From Legionellales bacterium UBA5158 (GTDB lineage Bacteria; Pseudomonadota; Gammaproteobacteria; DSM-16500), in assembly GCA_002413665.1 (NCBI GenBank), contig DHXK01000037.1, positions 21,039 to 30,620 of the forward strand: a stretch of DNA of 9,582 nt, read 5' to 3'. A model generated the notes under the pieces. That model worked only from the letters and a program-made list of their open reading frames with translations. It did no database searches and was not told where the DNA came from. Both the position numbers and the translations under genes were made by a program. Of this stretch, positions 1 through 4,704 are shown one piece after another (the stretch's first letter is position 1; every line of letters starts with the position of its first letter).

Positions 1-1
1 A

Positions 2-514
2 CTTATGAATGCACTAAGTGTAGAGCGTCAAACACAAGTCACTGACAATAGAGCATGGCTACAACAACATCCTGAACTCATGAAAAAAATTATTTCTTAT
101 CATCGTAATTTTATTTATCCAGAGCATCCTAATACAGATATTCAAGCTGGATTATATCTCAATGGTTTTTGGTCATCAGAAGAAGACAATTCTTGCCGTC
201 GTTTCCAGCAAGTGAGCTCTCAAGAAAAATCATCGCTCACTGAAAGCTTAAAGACTGGAAATTTACGCACGCTTGCGATTCGTATTTTAGGCCGAAATTT
301 TCCAAGTGTACTCACGAAAAAACAATCTCAAGAATTTTCACACTATTTTGAAAAAATAAAAGCTAGCGAAGAAATAATTGATTTTCGCGGTAATAAGCGA
401 TTAACACCTGCTGCAGCTATTCAAGATATTTTAGAATTGCGCAAACAGGAACTTACTATGACTCAGCATAAATTATTGAATGAGCTGGAAAATTACCTGC
501 TGGAGAATTTTTAA
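2..514 (+). CDS. sbcB: Exodeoxyribonuclease I, C-terminal part (5' end outside window)
   Basis: Exonuclease I degrades single-stranded DNA 3' to 5' and acts in mismatch repair and recombination. The frame is open from the left edge, so about the last 170 residues of a protein usually near 475 are visible. The first ATG, at 5, is probably internal. The recognisable part is the family's C-terminal helical region. An LYLNGFW segment near residue 51 of the visible part matches the LYNGFF of the E. coli enzyme. A later stretch, RILGRNFPSVLT, matches RYRARNFPGTL, and is followed by the usual charged helical tail. The N-terminal DEDD nuclease domain lies outside the window, so catalytic residues cannot be checked. 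The gene runs tail-to-tail into the toxin gene with two bases between the stop codons. The family call comes from remembered homologue sequence; confidence is good. Confidence 0.82.
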   Translation, partial: LMNALSVERQTQVTDNRAWLQQHPELMKKIISYHRNFIYPEHPNTDIQAGLYLNGFWSSEEDNSCRRFQQVSSQEKSSLTESLKTGNLRTLAIRILGRNFPSVLTKKQSQEFSHYFEKIKASEEIIDFRGNKRLTPAAAIQDILELRKQELTMTQHKLLNELENYLLENF

Positions 515-516
515 TT

Positions 517-864
517 TTACAAGTCAAGAAAATCTTTCAATGCTGCCTTAACATCTTCAATCAGGCTTTCTGGCAGCACTCCGAGCTCTTGATGAAATAA
601 ACTATTATCCCACGCAAGCACTTGATCAACCAAAATGTCGCTAGTTTTCTGAAGACCCGCAATACCTTTAGGAATGTTTATGCGTAAAGGAAAAGCATCT
701 GCTTCAATAATCTTTGATGTTAATGGAAGTACCACTGTACTTTTAAGCCCACCTTCAGAAAATTCTGTAGGCTGAACGACTAAGCATGGACGTTGTTTGC
801 CGGGTTTGGTCCCAACTCGTGGCTCCAAATCAACAGTATAAATATGCCAGCATTTTGGAATCAT
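517..864 (-). CDS. MazF/PemK-family type II toxin (endoribonuclease)
   Basis: Toxins of this family are small ribosome-independent mRNA interferases, held inactive by the antitoxin encoded just upstream. The 115-residue length is typical. Visible family features are the opening strand with Trp6 and Val11-Asp12-Leu13, and the GKQRP loop at 22-26, whose Arg25 corresponds to the conserved catalytic-region arginine. They continue with strand VVLPLTS at 44-50, which carries the family's conserved Thr/Ser, the SDILVDQV strand at 75-82, and a C-terminal helix. Nothing suggests inactivation. Its ATG shares one base with the antitoxin stop (TAATG), so translation is probably coupled and transcription comes from the antitoxin promoter. 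The exact subclass (MazF, PemK or ChpB) and the cleavage site cannot be told from sequence. Confidence 0.9.
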   Translation of the reverse strand: MIPKCWHIYTVDLEPRVGTKPGKQRPCLVVQPTEFSEGGLKSTVVLPLTSKIIEADAFPLRINIPKGIAGLQKTSDILVDQVLAWDNSLFHQELGVLPESLIEDVKAALKDFLDL

Positions 865-1097
865 TATGATTTAATCCTAGCATAGGGCTGAAATTCTTTA
901 TTAACTTCGCTACTGCTTTTTGCAACAAGTTTAGCAGCATGCTTCCAGCGCTTAACCTTTTTTATGCGTAAAGCTTCTTTTTCCAGCAAATCTAATCCGG
1001 CTCTAATCACATCAATTTTTTTATGGATTCCAAAATCTTTTTTTAAATGCTCAATTCTTAAGTGGTCTTTTGCTTGAATCATTAAAGGGATACCCAT
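864..1097 (-). CDS. Antitoxin of the MazF/PemK-type pair (probable ribbon-helix-helix)
   Basis: This 77-residue basic protein sits immediately before the toxin gene in the antitoxin position, with a 1-base overlap. It should bind and neutralise the toxin and repress the shared promoter. Residues about 13-45 (LRIEHLKKDF onward, then KIDVIRAGLDLLEKEA) read like a short strand followed by two helices, as in ribbon-helix-helix regulators. The Lys/Ala-rich remainder (46-77) would be the flexible toxin-binding tail. The start at 1097 is supported by AGGAG at 1104-1108, six bases upstream. The internal Met6 lacks such a site. It does not look like classical E. coli MazE, so the antitoxin role rests on position and size rather than recognised family sequence. 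Confidence 0.75.
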   Translation of the reverse strand: MGIPLMIQAKDHLRIEHLKKDFGIHKKIDVIRAGLDLLEKEALRIKKVKRWKHAAKLVAKSSSEVNKEFQPYARIKS

Positions 1098-1116
1098 ATT
1101 TGTCTCCTAACTCATG

Positions 1117-1156
1117 ATATACTTACCAGTATACTAAATAGTATATAAAATGTATA
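1117..1156 (-). promoter_or_regulatory. Antitoxin-toxin promoter with overlapping operator half-site array
   Basis: On the minus strand, TATACA (1151-1156) and TATACT (1128-1133) are separated by exactly 17 bases and make a good sigma-70 type -35/-10 pair about 30 bases before the antitoxin start. The same stretch is packed with inverted half-sites. On the plus strand, TATACT lies at 1118-1123 and 1130-1135, and AGTATA at 1128-1133 and 1140-1145, so each repeats with a 12-base step. The longest inverted pair is TATACTA/TAGTATA (1130-1136 and 1139-1145). Half-sites covering the -10 fit autorepression by the antitoxin or toxin-antitoxin complex. The function is inferred; the repeat geometry is read directly. 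Confidence 0.65.
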
Positions 1157-1224
1157 TAGCGAAGAGGTAAATTTTTCATTCTGAATATGACAATAAATAA
1201 TAGAACCGAAAGAGTCTTTCTTTC

Positions 1225-1731
1225 TTAAATTTCGACTTTGAGAGATCTTAGCATTAAATAGCATCCGAAAATTATTAAAACCACGCCAGAAACTAAAAAT
1301 GCTACATCCCAATAAAACTGAACTGGATAAAGAGCACGCTGAACAACATGATGCAACTTAAGAATGTGATGATCAAGGGTGCCCTCAATAAGATTGAAGG
1401 CGCCAAAGCCTGTGATCATTGAACCCACCAACACCTTGGTTAATTTGGGAACGCTTTCATTTTTTATTGCTTTCCATAAAAGTATAATGCCAGCCAGAGT
1501 CATTATCCAAGCAAAAGCATCAAACATACCATCCCAAAACATATTAATATCCGCTTTAACTAAGGTGTCTGGAAAAATTATATTGGAAAGCATATTATGA
1601 ATTTGCAAAATTTGATGAAATAAAATTCCATCGATAAAACCTCCCATTCCTACTCCAAGTACAAATCCTGCCGTCATTAATGGACATGAAGAACATTGTG
1701 TTTTCAATTTATTTTCCTTCCAGTGGTTCAT
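1225..1731 (-). CDS. DUF2243 family multi-pass membrane protein
   Basis: The protein is up to 168 residues with about four hydrophobic segments (near 18-38, 72-88, 98-114 and 142-162). The DUF2243 pattern is clear: GGFIDGILFHQILQIHNML at 30-48 and FNLIEGTLDHHILKLHHVV at 112-130. It keeps many histidines and acidic residues in or beside the membrane (His39, His45, Asp67, Glu116, Asp120, His121, His122, His127, His128), which would suit a metal or haem site; this is inference. The function of the family is not established. An N-terminal Cys13-x-x-Cys16 is present. Start choice is open: the ATG at 1731 lies inside the preceding gene and has no ribosome site. A TTG at 1707 lies one base after that gene's stop, with AAGGA seven bases upstream, giving 160 residues. 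The second is likely the main start. Confidence 0.85.
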   Translation of the reverse strand: MNHWKENKLKTQCSSCPLMTAGFVLGVGMGGFIDGILFHQILQIHNMLSNIIFPDTLVKADINMFWDGMFDAFAWIMTLAGIILLWKAIKNESVPKLTKVLVGSMITGFGAFNLIEGTLDHHILKLHHVVQRALYPVQFYWDVAFLVSGVVLIIFGCYLMLRSLKVEI

Positions 1732-1963
1732 CAGATAGTTTGGATGATTTGCAAGATCGGCTAGGTAATCCGTAATAAATCACAAAGGCAATTACTATAA
1801 AAAAAATAAAGGGTAAAAATAAACTAAAGAGGTTTAATAGAAAATTATGATTAAATATAGCAGCTCGAACTTCTGTTCCAGTTTTGGTTGTGCATAATGA
1901 ACAAGCTAGTGTAATGCTGGGAATAAAAAAAGAGAAAAGATAAATAACTATTTTAAGTCTCAT
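1709..1963 (-). CDS. Small CSLC-motif membrane or exported protein
   Basis: This is an 84-residue protein of unknown function. A hydrophobic signal-like segment at 3-20 ends in TLA and is followed directly by Cys21-Ser-Leu-Cys24. Cleavage after Ala20 would leave CSLC at the very N-terminus. The fit to a lipoprotein box is poor because Thr stands at -3. Next comes a TGTEVRAAIF motif (28-37), a strong membrane helix at about 42-65, and a Lys/Ser/Glu tail. The start at 1963 has GAAAGG about seven bases upstream. The frame stays open to 2056, but the longer version would be read through the upstream terminator hairpin, so it is unlikely. I recall similar short CxxC plus single-helix proteins beside cytochrome oxidase or copper genes, but cannot confirm this here. 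The stop region contains the ribosome site of the following DUF2243 gene. Confidence 0.68.
   Translation of the reverse strand: MRLKIVIYLFSFFIPSITLACSLCTTKTGTEVRAAIFNHNFLLNLFSLFLPFIFFIVIAFVIYYGLPSRSCKSSKLSDEPLEGK
1715..1719 (-). promoter_or_regulatory. Ribosome binding site supporting a TTG start of the DUF2243 gene
   Basis: AAGGA on the minus strand lies inside the last codons of the CSLC gene, seven bases before a TTG at 1707-1705 in the DUF2243 frame. The CSLC stop codon (1711-1709) sits between them. The upstream ATG at 1731 has no purine-rich site at a usable distance. The arrangement suggests stop-restart coupling. Confidence 0.5.
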
Positions 1964-2019
1964 AGCATGCCTTTCTAACTTGCAGGGGTCGAAGCAACCT
2001 TGATACTGGAGAGCGTGCC

Positions 2020-2053
2020 AAAAAAAAGGAGGTCTAGTTCTTAGACCTCCTTT
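2020..2053 (-). terminator. Intrinsic terminator after the DUF3494 gene
   Basis: A perfect 12-base-pair stem (2025-2036 with 2042-2053) encloses a 5-base loop. On the minus strand it is followed by a run of eight T (2027-2020), three of which belong to the stem. It begins 18 bases beyond the DUF3494 stop codon, so it ends that transcript. The opposite side has only three T after the stem, so it is directional. It separates the barrel/DUF3494 pair from the CSLC/DUF2243 pair. Confidence 0.92.
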
Positions 2054-2071
2054 CAACCGAACAGTTTTTGC

Positions 2072-3235
2072 TTAAGGGACAGTAACGGTATTGCCGATAA
2101 ATGTCACTGCAGCATTCCGTGCTAATGCTCTGCCTGAAATTGTATCGCCCAAGCCCAAGGAAATGCTGCTCAAGGCCGCTATGGTTCCATCAAATGTAAC
2201 ATTAGGACCGAGTACCGCTGAACTGCCAACCTGCCAGAAGACATTCGCTGCCTTAACGCCACCGGTGAGCACAATATTCGCATTAGACAGGTTGAGTCCG
2301 GATCCTGCCTGGAAGATAAATACTGAATTAGCATTTCCACTTAGCGTTAATGTCCCATTATTGATATTGATAGTTGAGCCGGAGCAAAAGACGGTTTGCG
2401 CTCCTGGGAAGTCTGATGAAAGCGTGACGCCTGCCTGGTTAGTAGTTTCAATAGTATGTACTGGGCCGAGGGGACAAGTCTGGGCGGCAAGACAAGTGTA
2501 TAAAGTCGTGAGGTCAACCTGCGCAGCAGCAGCAACTCCATCAGTAATGTGTTGTATCCCATTAACAACTCCAGGAGGAAAACCGGTTACCGAAGTTCCT
2601 GGTGAGAGACCGAGGTTTCCATTGAGCAAGGTGGCTCCTGTACTCGTTATCGTCGAGCCAGCTAGCGTTGCGAAAGTAGAAGTTGTGCCCAAAGCGCAAA
2701 GGAATGAATCAGAAACTGTGACGGGAACAGGAGGACTGGGCGGACCGCAGAAGACTGCTGTTGTGATAGCGGGTGCACTTACCTGAACTTGACGACTATC
2801 AATCCCAACCTGAAGTACCCGATTGAAAGTCCCGTATTGTAGCGGTATGAGACTCACTGCGATATTACAAAAATCACCAGCTGCTAAGGAGGTACCGCAA
2901 TTTTTTGTGGGCGCTGGAACAATTGGTGTGGTTGAAGGTGGAGGTGGAAAAGCATCACTACTTACAATCCGAATATAATTTATAATTAAAGTAACCGGCG
3001 TGTTATTTGTAAGGGTATATATTCCAGTCTGAGTTGTAGCAGTACATTGGGTGCTTGTAAAACTGGGTGCAGTTAACGTAACGTCACATACTCGTAGGCC
3101 TGATTTATTTACATGTGAGCTGCTACAGGGTTGTGTTACTCCTACCTTTTGTGCCTGTATTATCGGTTGTGCTTGTATTATTGCTGGAAGCAATAAACCT
3201 AAAATTAACAATCCATATCGAACGTACTTAAACAT
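2072..3235 (-). CDS. Secreted DUF3494 (ice-binding-like) protein with N-terminal Ig-like domain
   Basis: The 387-residue exported protein starts with a signal peptide (1-22, likely cut after IIQA). Residues about 45-160 look like a choice-of-anchor/ASH-type Ig-like domain: YTLTNNTPVTLIINYIRI at 73-90, then NCGTSLAAGDFCNIAVSL at 112-129. A Pro-rich linker (164-172) follows. Residues about 179-385 form a DUF3494 beta-solenoid, with LGTTSTFATLAGSTIT at 182-197, GNLGLSPGTSVTGFPPGVVNG at 206-226, VFIFQAGSGLNL at 305-316, NVFWQVGSSAVLG at 331-343 and GRALARNAAVT at 368-378. Family members include ice-binding proteins, but many are surface or adhesive proteins, so ice binding is not proven. It has ten cysteines and no visible C-terminal anchor. 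GGGAG lies seven bases before the ATG. It is probably co-transcribed with the barrel gene 43 bases upstream and ends at the terminator. G+C is higher than in its neighbours. Confidence 0.92.
   Translation of the reverse strand: MFKYVRYGLLILGLLLPAIIQAQPIIQAQKVGVTQPCSSSHVNKSGLRVCDVTLTAPSFTSTQCTATTQTGIYTLTNNTPVTLIINYIRIVSSDAFPPPPSTTPIVPAPTKNCGTSLAAGDFCNIAVSLIPLQYGTFNRVLQVGIDSRQVQVSAPAITTAVFCGPPSPPVPVTVSDSFLCALGTTSTFATLAGSTITSTGATLLNGNLGLSPGTSVTGFPPGVVNGIQHITDGVAAAAQVDLTTLYTCLAAQTCPLGPVHTIETTNQAGVTLSSDFPGAQTVFCSGSTININNGTLTLSGNANSVFIFQAGSGLNLSNANIVLTGGVKAANVFWQVGSSAVLGPNVTFDGTIAALSSISLGLGDTISGRALARNAAVTFIGNTVTVP
3149..3184 (-). repeat. Two tandem 18-base units at the DUF3494 signal cleavage region
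   Basis: The plus-strand units 3149-3166 and 3167-3184 agree at 15 of 18 positions. They encode the doubled IIQAQ motif (residues 19-29) that spans the expected signal peptidase site. The duplication leaves two possible cut sites, one after each IIQA. Confidence 0.6.
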
Positions 3236-3278
3236 CTTGTATCTCCCTTTTAACCCTATTTTTTATATTGCTATGTTG

Positions 3279-4193
3279 TTATAGCGCTATATGCAATCCA
3301 ATTAATGCTGTTTGCGTCTTTAACTTAAATTGAGCCGGAGCAATGATAGGTAAGGATATAGTCCCTACATCTCCACTTCCGGAAGTTCGCACTTTACCCA
3401 AATCTGCATACAAGTATTCTACAGAAATTCCAACACGCTCATTTACAGCGAACGTCAAACCAGCGCCCGCTTCCCAAGCAAAATGTGAATTAGTCTTTGT
3501 ATTTAAGTTTAAACGCTGATCCTGACAAGGGGCACTAGGATCATTGTCCTTATCGCTGTAACCAATACGATTCCAGGCATTACCTATACCACCTTTTGCA
3601 TAAAGTGAAAGCTGCTTATAGGATGCAACTGTTAACGCACCATCAACCATTAATCGAAAACTGCGTACAGGAATATCATAGGTAAGCTGAATAAAGTCAG
3701 GACTATCAAAACGCCAAACATTACCGTCAATACTGTTACTGATTAAAGGATAAAAATTTAATTGGGGTTCTATGGATGGAAACCACTGGACGTGATCAGA
3801 GTATTGCTGAGCGTCACGAAAATAATGAACATAGCCTGCGCCTAACTGACCAGCGTATGAGGTCCAGTTATTAGCATTAGTTTGTACGAGCGTATCTGTT
3901 TCACTACTCGTTATACCTAACTGACTATTACCTGCATTTAATTTTGCAGCACCGAGGGCACCAATAATTTCGAAATGATCACGCGCTTTTTCTGCTGTAC
4001 GTGGCACAAACGCTTCAGCTTTATAGTCACCTTTGTAATCGCCTTTATAATCATGCTTATAATTAACTTTACATTTGTGTGCATGTTTATTTACATACTT
4101 GTGTGGATACTGATAAGTGGATGCGAATCCAGAACCACTTAAAGCTAAACTGCAAAGCAGAAGGCAGGGAAATCCTTTCATCTTTAATTTCAT
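3279..4193 (-). CDS. Outer-membrane beta-barrel protein with Lys/His/Tyr-rich N-terminus
   Basis: This exported protein has about 304 residues. Numbering here is from the longest possible start, 4205. A signal peptide ends near Ala28-Ser29 (hydrophobic core CLLLCSLALSGSGFA). A basic segment (31-62) rich in Lys, His and Tyr follows, ending in three copies of DYKG/A. From about 74 to the end come alternating strands of the opacity/OmpA-barrel type: HFEIIGALGAAKL, YAGQLGAGYVHYF, SLYAKGGIGNAWNRIGY, FAWEAGAGLTFAVNERVGISVEYLYADLG, and a last strand TALIGLHIAL. Neither a lipid-modification enzyme motif nor a peptidoglycan-binding OmpA domain is visible, and the terminal residue is Leu, not the common Phe. 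AAGGA at 4205-4209 overlaps the first ATG and lies 11 bases before the ATG at 4193, so the latter is preferred. It is probably the first gene of an operon with DUF3494. Its role is unknown; a barrel or surface anchor is possible. Confidence 0.8.
   Translation of the reverse strand: MKLKMKGFPCLLLCSLALSGSGFASTYQYPHKYVNKHAHKCKVNYKHDYKGDYKGDYKAEAFVPRTAEKARDHFEIIGALGAAKLNAGNSQLGITSSETDTLVQTNANNWTSYAGQLGAGYVHYFRDAQQYSDHVQWFPSIEPQLNFYPLISNSIDGNVWRFDSPDFIQLTYDIPVRSFRLMVDGALTVASYKQLSLYAKGGIGNAWNRIGYSDKDNDPSAPCQDQRLNLNTKTNSHFAWEAGAGLTFAVNERVGISVEYLYADLGKVRTSGSGDVGTISLPIIAPAQFKLKTQTALIGLHIAL
4017..4052 (-). repeat. Three tandem 12-base units encoding DYKG/DYKG/DYKA
   Basis: The units at 4041-4052, 4029-4040 and 4017-4028 each encode Asp-Tyr-Lys-Gly (Ala in the last) just after the barrel protein's signal peptide. 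They differ mostly at third codon positions, so the protein repeat appears to be kept while the DNA drifts. A partial KHDYK precursor precedes them. Confidence 0.8.
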
Positions 4194-4204
4194 ATTTTTT
4201 ATCA

Positions 4205-4209
4205 TCCTT
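4205..4209 (-). promoter_or_regulatory. Ribosome binding site of the barrel protein gene
   Basis: AAGGA on the minus strand. It touches the ATG at 4205, too close to serve it, but lies 11 bases before the ATG at 4193. This favours the start four codons inside the longest reading frame. Confidence 0.5.
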
Positions 4210-4240
4210 AATAAATGGCTTTTAAAATGCCGAATCTAAA

Positions 4241-4268
4241 ATTATCATCATATTGGAATCAAAGCAAA
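4241..4268 (-). promoter_or_regulatory. Candidate promoter for the barrel/DUF3494 operon
   Basis: On the minus strand, TTTGCT (4263-4268) and GATAAT (4241-4246) are separated by 16 bases and lie about 40 bases before the ribosome site. The -35 match is weak, so this is only the best of several AT-rich options. Confidence 0.3.
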
Positions 4269-4328
4269 TGTTAGAATGAGTTTTAATTTTCTGAACAAAA
4301 GAAAAGATCCATATCATATTTCAATGAA

Positions 4329-4357
4329 AGACATACATTTAAATTGAATGCATGTCT
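4329..4357. repeat. Imperfect inverted repeat in the divergent region
   Basis: The arms 4329-4340 and 4346-4357 match at 10 of 12 positions around a 5-base AAATT centre (AGACATACATTT against GAATGCATGTCT). It lies upstream of the candidate promoters in both directions and could be a regulator site. No known operator was recognised. Confidence 0.5.
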
Positions 4358-4394
4358 GTACCCTTCATGAAAAATCATCTTATTTATCGTCTTA

Positions 4395-4422
4395 TTGATA
4401 GAGCTTTTATTTATTCTATTTT
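4395..4422 (+). promoter_or_regulatory. Candidate promoter for gspD-gspE-gspF
   Basis: TTGATA (4395-4400) and TATTTT (4417-4422) are 16 bases apart. This would give a leader of about 275 bases. A second weaker option is TTGAGC (4494-4499) with TATCAC (4516-4521), also 16 bases apart. AT-rich background makes both uncertain. Confidence 0.33.
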
Positions 4423-4691
4423 CAGCGACAAAATCGGATTGGTAAAATGAGCCCATCATCTAACTGACCAAAGATCTACCCCATAAATAACTATTGAGCT
4501 CTTGATGTGATTAAATATCACTCAATTACGCCATCTAGAGCTTTATCCTATAAATTCCGACCCAGGACTCTTTCCATTGCATATTCCCCACACAAAAAAT
4601 ACAATAGCTCTCCAGAAACATGCCCCACACATCAACAGCGAGGAACGCCACAACGTGCTATCTTCCCACGACTGTCATACCCATTTAATTC

Positions 4692-4698
4692 AAGTAGG
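4692..4698 (+). promoter_or_regulatory. Ribosome binding site that sets the gspD start
   Basis: AAGTAGG ends six bases before the ATG at 4705. The coding sequence from that ATG begins with a typical signal peptide, whereas the longer open frame from the GTG at 4507 does not. Confidence 0.6.
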
Positions 4699-4704
4699 TT
4701 ATTC

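Larger units (their letters stand above)
4194..4704. other. Divergent non-coding region between the barrel gene and gspD
   Basis: About 500 bases lie between the two divergent gene starts. The plus strand is open from a GTG at 4507 into gspD, but its residues lack a signal peptide and resemble no secretin. The real gspD start at 4705 has its own ribosome site, so 4507-4704 is treated as leader. The region is AT-rich and holds candidate promoters for both directions and an imperfect inverted repeat at 4329-4357. It also holds a small palindrome GTGAT-n5-ATCAC at 4507-4521. No tRNA, riboswitch or clear terminator was recognised. Confidence 0.6.

Noticed and set aside
1112..1312. A 66-codon minus-strand open frame over the end of the DUF2243 gene
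   Set aside because: It overlaps the DUF2243 coding sequence in another frame and the toxin-antitoxin promoter, with no ribosome site or family resemblance.
1964..2019. A metal-responsive (MerR-type) promoter before the CSLC gene
   Set aside because: The stretch is oddly G+C-rich but I could not find a dyad or a -35/-10 pair with the long spacer such promoters have.
1709..2056. A longer 115-residue form of the CSLC protein
   Set aside because: Its first 31 codons would cross the terminator hairpin. The start at 1963 has a ribosome site and begins a proper signal-like segment.
2091..2786. A 231-codon plus-strand open frame opposite the DUF3494 gene
   Set aside because: It lies antisense to a gene with clear family motifs, has no recognisable domain, and follows from the G+C-richer codon use of that gene.
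3254..3292. Possible terminator between the barrel gene and the DUF3494 gene (palindrome TATAGCGCTATA and a 5-base stem nearby)
   Set aside because: The palindrome leaves a weak 4-pair AT stem and no T run follows on the minus strand; co-transcription is more likely.
4507..4521. GTGAT-n5-ATCAC as a CRP binding site
   Set aside because: The TGTGA and TCAC(T) halves are 7 bases apart instead of 6 and the outer base does not match; chance is likely in this AT-rich stretch.
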